From contig NZ_WNKZ01000009.1 in assembly GCF_009720835.1 (NCBI RefSeq), positions 1-64,000 on the forward strand: DNA of 64,000 nt, given 5' to 3'. The position numbers and the translations under genes are program-made. Position 1 is the first letter of the stretch. Every line of letters starts with the position of its first letter. The notes below the pieces were generated by a model, which was given only the letters and a program-made list of their open reading frames with translations, was not told the DNA's origin and made no database searches. Source of the DNA: Pseudoduganella buxea (GTDB lineage Bacteria; Pseudomonadota; Gammaproteobacteria; Burkholderiales; Burkholderiaceae_D). Below are positions 19,275 through 26,753 of the stretch, piece by piece.

Positions 19275-19847
19275 CTAGGCTGTGTCGGCGGATTTGACCA
19301 CCCAGCGTGGGTAGAACTGGGCAACTGCCCCGCCATCGGTACGGAGGGCGTGGCATTTGTCGAGTTGGAACGGTTTCTCGGTTGGCTGGACGGCGGTGGC
19401 ACTGTCATAGGTGGGCCAGACGTCGTTGGCGAAGGCCTGGACGGCGGCCGTCGGCAGGATCTGCGCCAGCTCCGTCAGGTGCGTGCAGCCGGCAATGCCC
19501 GACAGGCGCGCCTTCAGCTCGTGCCGGAAGCCGCGCATCAGGTTCAATCCGACGAGGGCGCCGTAGGCGGGGCCGATGGTATTGCAGAAGCCGGTATAAG
19601 GCACGGCGTCCGACACAGCTTCGGCGGCGACGATGGTCAGCTGCCGGTCCACGGTAATACGCAACCAGAGATCATGCAGGGGCTGTCCGCCCGGGCGCAA
19701 GCCGGAAGCCAGCAGGGTGTCGGCGACTTTGATGTCGGTGATATGGGCGTCGAGGTCCCACAGGCCATCCTCGCGCGCGAACGCCTGGATGTCGATGGCG
19801 CGCGTATGGCGCAGCGCGCGACGTGAGACTGGAGTTGACAGGGACAT
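19275..19847 (-). CDS. DUF2889 domain protein
   Basis: 190-aa protein of the DUF2889 family, function unknown. It shows the family pattern: RRALRHTRAIDIQAFARED near the N-terminus, WDLDAHITDIK, HDLWLRITVD, and RGFRHELKARLSGIAGCTHL with a conserved Cys-His. Location between recX and sucCD is a conserved arrangement in betaproteobacteria. ATG at 19847 was chosen; the in-frame upstream reading to 20027 is not conserved in style and carries no ribosome site. Confidence 0.8.
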   Translation of the reverse strand: MSLSTPVSRRALRHTRAIDIQAFAREDGLWDLDAHITDIKVADTLLASGLRPGGQPLHDLWLRITVDRQLTIVAAEAVSDAVPYTGFCNTIGPAYGALVGLNLMRGFRHELKARLSGIAGCTHLTELAQILPTAAVQAFANDVWPTYDSATAVQPTEKPFQLDKCHALRTDGGAVAQFYPRWVVKSADTA

Positions 19848-20155
19848 AAACACCGATGCCGCTTGCGCGGCCAAATTAGTAAGCAGCCATGTACAGAAAA
19901 GTACGTTGCCGCAGCTTCTACGGACAACCACCGCACCCGCGGTGCTGCATAAAACCACAAAAGTGTAGCACACCGAACAGGGCTGCGCGAGCGATGTGAT
20001 CGTACAACTACCCGGTTTATGCTGCACTGCAGAGTAAAACGGGCCGCAATCTTGCCATTCACACTACGAATCGCATGTGTCTCTTTTGCAACTAGCCAGC
20101 TTATAACTGGGAACGGCAGCAAAACGCCCCCCGTCTTCCTCTGTCGCCGAGAAAC
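19848..20155. other. Gene-free stretch upstream of DUF2889
   Basis: About 300 bp with lower GC than its surroundings and no open frame with coding character. It probably contains the promoter for the DUF2889 gene, but no confident -35/-10 pair was identified. It ends in the dispersed repeat at 20156. Confidence 0.5.
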
Positions 20156-20231
20156 AGTTGCCGCAAAAATGGGGTCTGTCCCCATTTTTCGAGCAAGTTT
20201 CTTTAAAACAGGGGACTGTCCCCGGTTTTTT
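20156..20231. repeat. Dispersed palindromic repeats, double copy (C)
   Basis: First unit (20156-20200): AGTTGC, AAAAATGGGG, TCTGT, CCCCATTTTT, GCAAG, a near-perfect palindrome. Second unit (20205-20231): AACAGGGGACTGTCCCC followed by GGTTTTTT. They lie just beyond the recX stop, where on the minus strand they could act as a terminator. Confidence 0.85.
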
Positions 20232-20233
20232 CG

Positions 20234-20701
20234 TCAGCCGAAGAAGTCGTCGTCGGGATCGATGCCCTTCATGGCGGCGCGGACGGCTTTCTGGGAGAAG
20301 CCGCGCTGGATCAGGAAGCGCATCTGCTTGGCGCGGGTTTCCGCGTCTTCGGCCACCTGGCCGTGGAACTTGCGTTGCCACACCTCGCAGCAGCGCGCCA
20401 CCTCGTCTTCGGCCAGGCCGGCCTTCAGGTCCTGCAGCGCGTCGCCGACGATGCCGTGGCTTTGCAGCTCGGCCAGGATGCGGCTGTTGCCGTAGCGGGC
20501 CGAGCGGCGGTGCACGAGGGATTCGGAGAAGCGCTCCTGCGACAGCCACTTGTTTTTTTCCAGCCAGTCCAGCAGCGCCTCGACGTCCTCGCCCTCTTCC
20601 GCGTGGCGGGCCAGCTTGCGGCCCAGCTCCAGGCGGCTGTGTTCGCGGGTGGAGAGGAGGCGCAGGGCACGGGCTTTGAGACTGGGGGGTGGGGCTCGCA
20701 T
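20234..20701 (-). CDS. recX: Recombination regulatory protein RecX
   Basis: RecA modulator of 155 aa built of helical repeats. Recognisable: [27 protein letters not shown] N-terminus (residues 8-30), [20 protein letters not shown] and the C-terminal [12 protein letters not shown] segment with DDDFFG at the end. ATG at 20701 was chosen because the upstream in-frame reading runs through the recA-recX hairpins and tandem repeats. It is 180 bp downstream of recA, same strand, as in many proteobacteria where limited readthrough from recA feeds recX. Confidence 0.9.
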   Translation of the reverse strand: MRAPPPSLKARALRLLSTREHSRLELGRKLARHAEEGEDVEALLDWLEKNKWLSQERFSESLVHRRSARYGNSRILAELQSHGIVGDALQDLKAGLAEDEVARCCEVWQRKFHGQVAEDAETRAKQMRFLIQRGFSQKAVRAAMKGIDPDDDFFG

Positions 20702-20746
20702 GGGCAACGCAAAGGTGGAGTTTGGGTAATCGACGGAGGTAGAAAC

Positions 20747-20849
20747 GAGCAACAACGGAGCAACAACGGAGCAACAACGAGACCCAAGGCAGGGTCTCGG
20801 GGCAGGCGCCAACGAGAAACGCCACCGCCGCGGAGCGGTCGGTGGCGTT
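20747..20849 (-). terminator. recA-recX intergenic hairpins and 11-bp tandem repeat
   Basis: Read on the minus strand after recA: a 10-bp stem AACGCCACCG/CGGTGGCGTT (20818-20849), then CGAGACCC-N6-GGGTCTCG (20778-20799), then three exact tandem copies of the 11-mer GAGCAACAACG (20747-20779, plus-strand reading). The second stem is followed by GTTGTTGCTCC repeats, a weak U-rich tract, consistent with a leaky terminator. Confidence 0.65.
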
Positions 20850-20881
20850 GGCATCTTACTGGATTTGCTGCGCTGCGGTGC

Positions 20882-21964
20882 TTAGTCGACGGCCTTCAGC
20901 TTCGGGGCCGGCGCATCGCCGTCGCCCGCCGATGGCGGCAGTTCGCGCACGCCCAGCGAGGCGCGAACCTTGTTCTCGATCTCGCGGGCCAGTGCCGGAC
21001 GTTCCTTCAGGAAGGTACGGGCATTGTCCTTGCCTTGACCGATGCGTTCGCCGCCGTAGCTGTACCAGGAACCGGACTTCTCGACGATCTTCGCTTCCAC
21101 GCCCAGGTCGATGATCTCGCCTTCGCGCGACGTGCCTTCTCCATACAGGATGTCGAAGTGGGCTTCCTTGAACGGCGGCGCGATCTTGTTCTTGACGACC
21201 TTGACCTTCGTTTCGTTACCGATCACTTCGTCGCCGGACTTGATCGAGCCGGTACGGCGGATGTCCAGGCGCACGGAGGCGTAGAACTTCAGCGCGTTAC
21301 CACCGGTGGTCGTTTCCGGGCTGCCGAACATCACGCCGATCTTCATGCGGATCTGGTTGATGAAGATGACCAGCGTGTTGGTGCGGTTGATCGTGCCGGT
21401 CAGCTTGCGCAGTGCCTGGGACATCAGGCGTGCCTGCAGGCCCGGCAGCGAGTCGCCCATATCGCCTTCGATCTCGGCGCGTGGCGTCAGCGCCGCCACG
21501 GAGTCGATGACGATCATGTCCACGGAGCCGGAGCGCACCAGCGCATCGCAGATCTCCAGTGCCTGTTCGCCCGTGTCCGGCTGCGAGATCAGCAGCTCGT
21601 GCAGGTTCACGCCCAGCTTCTGGGCATAGGTGACGTCCAGCGCGTGTTCCGCGTCGATGAACGCGCAGGTGCCGCCGATCTTCTGCATCTCGGCGATGGT
21701 CTGCAGGGTCAGGGTGGTCTTGCCCGACGATTCAGGACCGTAGATTTCGACCACGCGGCCGCGCGGCAAGCCGCCGACGCCGAGGGCGATATCCAGGCCC
21801 AGCGAGCCGGTGGAGACGGTCTGCACTTCTTCCAGCGGAGCACTGGCGTCCATGCGCATCACGGAACCCTTGCCGAACTGCTTTTCAATCTGAGCCAGCG
21901 CTGCGGCAAGCGCCTTGGCTTTTTCCGATGCAGGTACTGCCGCTTTCTTGTCGTCCATGATCAT
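20882..21964 (-). CDS. recA: Recombinase RecA
   Basis: DNA strand-exchange ATPase and LexA co-protease. 360 aa with Walker A GPESSGKT (near residue 74), DNA-binding loops around [21 protein letters not shown] and [13 protein letters not shown]. The C-terminus is acidic/Pro-rich as usual. Start could be ATG 21964 or 21958 (MIMDDKK); AAGG is better placed for the first. A LexA box lies 32 bp upstream. Confidence 0.98.
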   Translation of the reverse strand: MIMDDKKAAVPASEKAKALAAALAQIEKQFGKGSVMRMDASAPLEEVQTVSTGSLGLDIALGVGGLPRGRVVEIYGPESSGKTTLTLQTIAEMQKIGGTCAFIDAEHALDVTYAQKLGVNLHELLISQPDTGEQALEICDALVRSGSVDMIVIDSVAALTPRAEIEGDMGDSLPGLQARLMSQALRKLTGTINRTNTLVIFINQIRMKIGVMFGSPETTTGGNALKFYASVRLDIRRTGSIKSGDEVIGNETKVKVVKNKIAPPFKEAHFDILYGEGTSREGEIIDLGVEAKIVEKSGSWYSYGGERIGQGKDNARTFLKERPALAREIENKVRASLGVRELPPSAGDGDAPAPKLKAVD

Positions 21965-21995
21965 CTTTCGCCTTAATCGTTTCGTTCAGCCGATA

Positions 21996-22011
21996 CTGTA
22001 TATGCATCCAG
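21996..22011. promoter_or_regulatory. LexA (SOS) box upstream of recA
   Basis: CTGTATATGCATCCAG fits the CTG-N10-CAG core of proteobacterial SOS boxes, with preceding TA (TACTGTATAT) as in E. coli. It is positioned 32-47 bp before the recA ATG, where it would overlap the promoter. Confidence 0.85.
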
Positions 22012-22113
22012 TGGTTTTTGCAAGCGCTGTTTATGCTCGCGTGCGCACCCCCAGATCGGCCGCCAAAGCCCCGCGCATTGAGTAGAATGAAAGCTACTCT
22101 TGTGCGGATCACC

Positions 22114-22806
22114 ATGCGTATTTTACTAGCCGAAGATGACAGCGTCCTGGCGGACGGATTGACGCGTTCCCTGCGCCAGTCCGGCTATGCCATCGACTGC
22201 GTCAAGAACGGGCAGGAAGCCGACACGGCCCTGTCCACGCAGGAATTCGACCTGCTGATCCTGGATCTGGGCCTGCCCAAGCTGTCCGGGCTGGAGGTGC
22301 TGCGCCGGCTGCGCTCGCGCGCCTCGCTGCTGCCCGTGCTGATCCTGACGGCGGCCGATTCCGTCGAGCAGCGGGTCAACGGCCTGGACCTGGGCGCGGA
22401 CGACTACATGGCCAAGCCCTTCGCCCTGTCGGAGCTGGAAGCGCGGGTGCGGGCGCTGACCCGCCGCGGCCAGGGCGGCGGCTCCACCGTCGTCAAGCAC
22501 GGCCCGCTCACTTACGACCAGGTCGGCCGCAGCGCCTATATCAACGAGCAGATGCTGGAATTGTCGGCGCGCGAGCTGGGCCTGCTGGAAATCCTGTTGG
22601 CCCGCACCGGCCGCCTGGTGTCGAAGGAGCAGCTGGTCGATCACCTGTGCGAATGGGGCGAGGAAGTGAGCAACAACGCCATCGAAGTGTATGTGCACCG
22701 CCTGCGAAAAAAAATCGAGACGGGCGGCATCCGCATCGCCACCGTGCGCGGGCTGGGCTACTGCCTGGAAAAATACAGCGGCGCCGCGCCGGCCGACGTC
22801 AAGTAA
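22114..22806 (+). CDS. OmpR-family response regulator (TctD/QseB-like)
   Basis: 230-aa DNA-binding regulator. The receiver domain (1-115) has the acidic pocket EDD (7-9), the phospho-acceptor Asp51 (LLILDLGLP) and the conserved Lys in DDYMAKPF; a winged-helix trans_reg_C domain follows (VYVHRLRKKIE, VRGLGYCLE). ATG at 22114 gives the usual MRILLAEDD start. It is divergent from recA, sits 6 bp before its kinase, and is upstream of a DUF4212/symporter pair that it may control. Confidence 0.93.
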   Translation: MRILLAEDDSVLADGLTRSLRQSGYAIDCVKNGQEADTALSTQEFDLLILDLGLPKLSGLEVLRRLRSRASLLPVLILTAADSVEQRVNGLDLGADDYMAKPFALSELEARVRALTRRGQGGGSTVVKHGPLTYDQVGRSAYINEQMLELSARELGLLEILLARTGRLVSKEQLVDHLCEWGEEVSNNAIEVYVHRLRKKIETGGIRIATVRGLGYCLEKYSGAAPADVK

Positions 22807-22812
22807 GCCCCC

Positions 22813-24318
22813 GTGAGTGCCGACGACCAGAGCTGGAACGACGCGCCCGAGGAAGAAGGCGAGATCCACCATTCGCTGTTCGGCGAGATCCTCGACTGGA
22901 TGCTGGCGCCGCTGCTGCTGCTGTGGCCGATGAGCATCGCCATCACCTACCTGGTGGCCAAGTCCATCGCCAACCAGCCGTTCGACCACGCGCTGGAGGA
23001 TTCCGTCACCGTGTTGGCCCAGCAGGTACGCGAAGTGAACGGCAAGCTGGTGCAGCGCCTGCCCGGCTCGGCCCGCGACATCCTGCGCGCCGACGATATC
23101 GACAGCATCTACTTCCAGATCCTGGGTCCCCAGGGCGGCTATGTCGACGGCGACCGCGACCTGCCCCGCCCCGAGCCGCAGGCCGACGACGACACCCTGC
23201 ACGCGGGCGCCGTGCGCTTCCGGGGCGACAACCTGCACGGCACGCCGATCCGCGTGGCCTACGCCTACGTCAATCTGGAAGAGGACGCCCGGCGTCCGCC
23301 CCGGCTGGCCCTGGTGCAGGTGGCCGAGACGCTGGAAAAGCGCGCCAAGCTGGCCAATGAAATCATCAAGGGCGTGATCCTGCCCCAGTTCATCATCCTG
23401 CCCGTGGTGCTGGGCCTCGTGTGGTTCGCCCTGTCGCGTGGCCTGCTGCCGCTGGCCGAGCTGCAGGAACGCATCCGCGCGCGCCCGTCGGACGATCTGT
23501 CGCCCATTGCGCCGACCCAGGTGCCGGAAGAGATCACGCCGCTGGTGCGCTCGCTCAACGAGATGCTGGCGCGCCTGTCGCAGTCGATCGACATGCAGAA
23601 GCGCTTCATCGCCGACGCCGCGCACCAGATGAAGACGCCGCTGGCCGGCATGCGCATGCAGTCGGAGCTGGCGCTGCGCCAGACCGACCAGCAGGAAATC
23701 CACCGCTCGCTGGAACAGCTGGCGAAAAGCTCGGAAGCGGCCACGCGCCTGGTGAACCAGCTGCTGGCGCTGGCGCGGGCCGAAAACCAGCCGCAATCGG
23801 GCGCGCCGTTCGAACTGCTGGACCTGGCCGACGTCGCCCGCAACGCCGTGCGCGACTGGGTGCCCGCCTCGTTCAGCCACCGCATCGACCTGGGTTACGA
23901 AGGGCCGGACAGCCCCGTCGATATCGACGGCAACCCCGTCATGCTGCGCGAGCTGCTGTCGAACCTGATCGACAACGCGCTGCGCTACACACCGGCCGGC
24001 GGTAGCGTGACGGTGCGGGTGCGCGCCGACGGTGACGCGGCCGTGCTCGAAGTGGAGGACACGGGCCCCGGCATTCCCCCGGCCGAACGGCTGCACGTGT
24101 TCGAGCGCTTCTACCGCATCCTGGGCAGCAATGTCGAAGGCAGCGGCCTGGGGCTGGCCATCGTGCGCGAGATCGCCCAGCAGCACGGCGCCGAGATCGA
24201 CGTCTTCAGCAACCCGCGCGCCACCCAGCCGAAATACCCCGGCAGCCTGTTCCGGCTGACCTTCCCGCCCCGGCCGGCGCCGGCCGCCGTGGACGACGAA
24301 CCGCCCTATTTCGGATAA
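22813..24318 (+). CDS. Sensor histidine kinase (TctE/QseC-like)
   Basis: 501-aa inner-membrane kinase partnered with the regulator immediately upstream. Two transmembrane helices (about 29-50 and 188-208) flank a periplasmic sensor of about 135 residues; then HAMP-like linker, the H-box with His271 in DAAHQMKTPL, the N-box LLSNLIDNALRY and the G-box VEDTGPGIPP and GSGLGLAIV. The start is GTG at 22813, 6 bp after the regulator stop; an acidic N-tail (EEEGE) precedes the first helix. The ligand is unknown; the neighbours suggest a small organic acid. Confidence 0.93.
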   Translation: MSADDQSWNDAPEEEGEIHHSLFGEILDWMLAPLLLLWPMSIAITYLVAKSIANQPFDHALEDSVTVLAQQVREVNGKLVQRLPGSARDILRADDIDSIYFQILGPQGGYVDGDRDLPRPEPQADDDTLHAGAVRFRGDNLHGTPIRVAYAYVNLEEDARRPPRLALVQVAETLEKRAKLANEIIKGVILPQFIILPVVLGLVWFALSRGLLPLAELQERIRARPSDDLSPIAPTQVPEEITPLVRSLNEMLARLSQSIDMQKRFIADAAHQMKTPLAGMRMQSELALRQTDQQEIHRSLEQLAKSSEAATRLVNQLLALARAENQPQSGAPFELLDLADVARNAVRDWVPASFSHRIDLGYEGPDSPVDIDGNPVMLRELLSNLIDNALRYTPAGGSVTVRVRADGDAAVLEVEDTGPGIPPAERLHVFERFYRILGSNVEGSGLGLAIVREIAQQHGAEIDVFSNPRATQPKYPGSLFRLTFPPRPAPAAVDDEPPYFG

Positions 24319-24338
24319 CAAGCGTGGATAACAAGCGT
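24313..24338. repeat. 13-bp tandem duplication at the kinase stop codon
   Basis: Two exact copies of GGATAACAAGCGT in direct tandem, the first containing the TAA stop of the kinase, followed by a third partial GGATGA. Looks like a local slippage or duplication product in the leader of the DUF4212 gene. Confidence 0.8.
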
Positions 24339-24350
24339 GGATGATGAACG

Positions 24351-24611
24351 ATGACTGAAGAGCGCCTCGCGCGGCACTGGCGCGCCACCCGCCGCCTCAC
24401 CGCGATCCTGCTGCTGGCCTGGCTGCTGACGGGCTTTTTCGCCGTCTTCTTCGCCCGCGAACTGAATGGCCTGACCGTGTTCGGCTGGCCCCTGTCGTTC
24501 TACCTGGCCGCCCAGGGCGCCTCGCTGGTCTACCTGGCCCTGATCGGCATCTACGCCTGGCGCATGCACCGGCTGGACCGCCGCTGGCGCCGGGCACGGG
24601 AGGCCGCTTGA
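24351..24611 (+). CDS. DUF4212 small subunit of a sodium:solute symporter
   Basis: 86-aa membrane protein with two transmembrane helices (about 15-37 and 47-68) and the family pattern ARHWRATRRLTAILLLAWLL, FAREL and GWPLSFYLAAQG. DUF4212 proteins are regularly encoded directly before VC_2705-type symporters and are thought to be their small subunit. Its TGA stop overlaps the TTG start of the large subunit (TTGA), which indicates translational coupling. Confidence 0.9.
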   Translation: MTEERLARHWRATRRLTAILLLAWLLTGFFAVFFARELNGLTVFGWPLSFYLAAQGASLVYLALIGIYAWRMHRLDRRWRRAREAA

Positions 24612-26668
24612 GTTCCAGCCGCGCCGCGCAGCGCGCCTTCTTCCAGCGCCTGACGCGCTACTACGGCTTCTTCACGCTGGGCTTCGGCGCCTTCCTGGTG
24701 GCGCTGGCCGTGCTGGAAAACGAAGGCATGCCGCGCGTGTGGATCGGCTACATGTTCATGTTCGCCACCATCGTGCTGTACGCGTCGATCGGCCTGGTCA
24801 GCCGCACGTCGAACGTGGCGGAATACTATGTGGCGGGGCGGCGCGTACCGGCCCTGTACAACGGCATGGCGACGGCGGCGGACTGGATTTCGGCCGCCAG
24901 CTTCATCAGCCTGGCCGGCGGCCTGTACCTGCACGGCTTCGACGGCCTGGCCTACATCATGGGCTGGACCGGCGGCTACTGCCTGGTGGCCCTGCTGATC
25001 GCGCCCTACCTGCGCAAGTTCGGCCAGTACACCATTCCCGACTTCCTGGCGGCCCGCTACGGCGGCGCCAGGGGCGGGCGCGCCGTGCGGCTGGTGGCCG
25101 TTGCCGCCACCATCCTGATCTCGTTCACGTATGTGGTGGCGCAGATCTATGCCGTGGGCCTGATCGCGTCGCGCTTCACGGGCGTCGATTTCTCCGTCGG
25201 CATCTTCCTCGGGCTGGCCAGCATCCTCGTGTGCTCGTTCCTGGGCGGCATGCGCGCCATCACGTGGACCCAGGTGGCGCAGTACATCATCATCCTGGCC
25301 GCCTTCCTGATTCCCGCCATGTGGCTGTCGGCCAAGCACAGCGGCAATCCGATCCCGCAGGTCGCCTACGGCAAGCTGCTGCCGCAACTGAGCGCGCGCG
25401 AAGCGGCCCTGATCGTGGACGACAAGGAAGCCCAGGTACGGAGCATCTTCCGCCAGCGCGCGGCCGACTACCAGCACCGCCTGGACGGCCTGCCCGCGTC
25501 GTGGGAAAACGGCCGCGCCACGCTGCAGCATCATCTCGACAGCGTGCGGCAGCGCAATGCCTCGCTGATCGAGATCCGCAGCGCCGAGCGGGCCCTGATC
25601 GCCTATCCGAAAAACGCCACCGACGCCGTCGGCGCCTGGACCGCCCTGCGCGACGAGAACCTGGCGCGGGCCCGCCCCGTCACGCCGCATGCCGTGCCCT
25701 TCCCTGGCGCCAGCCGCGAGGAGTCGGACAGCAAGCGCAATAATTTCCTCGCGCTGGCCTTCTGCATGATGCTGGGCACGGCCGCCCTGCCCCACATCCT
25801 GATGCGCTCCTACACGACGCCGTCGGTGGACCAGGCCCGCATCTCCGTATTCTGGACCCTGTTCTTCATCCTGCTGATCTACCTGACCATCCCGGCCCTG
25901 GCGGTGCTGGTGAAATACGACGTCTACACGGCCCTGGTGGGCAGCGATTTCGCCCACCTGCCCACGTGGGTGTCGTACTGGGCCAACGTGGACCGGGCCA
26001 ATCCCCTGATCAGCATCGCCGACATCAATGCCGACGGCATCGTGCAGCTGGCCGAAATCGCCATCGACGGCGACGTGCTGGTGCTGGCCACGCCGGAAAT
26101 CGCCGGCCTGCCGTATGTGATCTCGGGCCTGGTGGCCGCCGGCGGCCTGGCCGCGGCCCTGTCCACGGCGGACGGCCTGCTGCTGGCCATCTCGAACGCG
26201 CTCTCGCACGACGTGTACTACAAGACCATCGATCCGAAGGCCTCGACGCAGAAGCGCGTCACCATCTCCAAGCTGATTCTGTTGGGCGTGGCGTTCGTGG
26301 CCGCCTATTCCGCCTCGACCCGGCCGGGCGACATCCTGTCGCTGGTGGGCGCGGCGTTCTCGCTGGCCGCGTCGACGCTGTTCCCGGCGCTGGTGGTGGG
26401 CGTGTTCTGGCGCCGCGCCAACCACTACGGCGCGCTGGCCGGCATGGCCACGGGCTACCTGGTGTGCCAGTTCTACATGCTGCACACCAATCCCACGCTG
26501 GGCGGCAGCACGGCCGACCAGTGGTTCCACATCGCGCCCATCTCCGCCGGCGTGTTCGGCGTGCCCGCCGGCCTGCTGGCCCTCGTACTGGTCAGCCTCG
26601 TGACGCCAGCGCCGGACGCGCGCAGCGCGGCGCTGGTGACGCATGTCCGCACGCCGGAAGGAGACTGA
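24608..26668 (+). CDS. Sodium:solute symporter, VC_2705/ActP-like large subunit
   Basis: 686-aa SSS-family transporter with about 13 hydrophobic helices. It has the family core GWTGGYCLVALLIAPYLRKFG, TIPDFLAARYGG and LSTADGLLLAISNALSHD. A large hydrophilic insert of roughly 140 residues (about 255-400) between helices is typical of the VC_2705 subfamily rather than of ActP itself. It starts with TTG overlapping the DUF4212 stop. Likely substrates are acetate or related short carboxylates, by family only. The two-component genes just upstream may regulate it. Confidence 0.9.
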   Translation: MSSSRAAQRAFFQRLTRYYGFFTLGFGAFLVALAVLENEGMPRVWIGYMFMFATIVLYASIGLVSRTSNVAEYYVAGRRVPALYNGMATAADWISAASFISLAGGLYLHGFDGLAYIMGWTGGYCLVALLIAPYLRKFGQYTIPDFLAARYGGARGGRAVRLVAVAATILISFTYVVAQIYAVGLIASRFTGVDFSVGIFLGLASILVCSFLGGMRAITWTQVAQYIIILAAFLIPAMWLSAKHSGNPIPQVAYGKLLPQLSAREAALIVDDKEAQVRSIFRQRAADYQHRLDGLPASWENGRATLQHHLDSVRQRNASLIEIRSAERALIAYPKNATDAVGAWTALRDENLARARPVTPHAVPFPGASREESDSKRNNFLALAFCMMLGTAALPHILMRSYTTPSVDQARISVFWTLFFILLIYLTIPALAVLVKYDVYTALVGSDFAHLPTWVSYWANVDRANPLISIADINADGIVQLAEIAIDGDVLVLATPEIAGLPYVISGLVAAGGLAAALSTADGLLLAISNALSHDVYYKTIDPKASTQKRVTISKLILLGVAFVAAYSASTRPGDILSLVGAAFSLAASTLFPALVVGVFWRRANHYGALAGMATGYLVCQFYMLHTNPTLGGSTADQWFHIAPISAGVFGVPAGLLALVLVSLVTPAPDARSAALVTHVRTPEGD

Positions 26669-26695
26669 CCACCCCGCAAAATCGCCGCCAGGTAC

Positions 26696-26742
26696 TTGCC
26701 CAATGTTATCATTAGCAAAATAATAATTTAACCACGATAACA
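26696..26742 (+). promoter_or_regulatory. Predicted promoter and inverted repeat ahead of the RTX gene
   Basis: An AT-rich island in GC-rich DNA. TTGCCC (26696) and AATAAT (26719) are 17 bp apart. An inverted repeat TGTTATC (26704-26710) and GATAACA (26736-26742) encloses the -10 and ends just before the AGGGATG ribosome site, so it could be an operator or an mRNA stem. Confidence 0.5.
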
Positions 26743-26753
26743 GGGATGTACTC

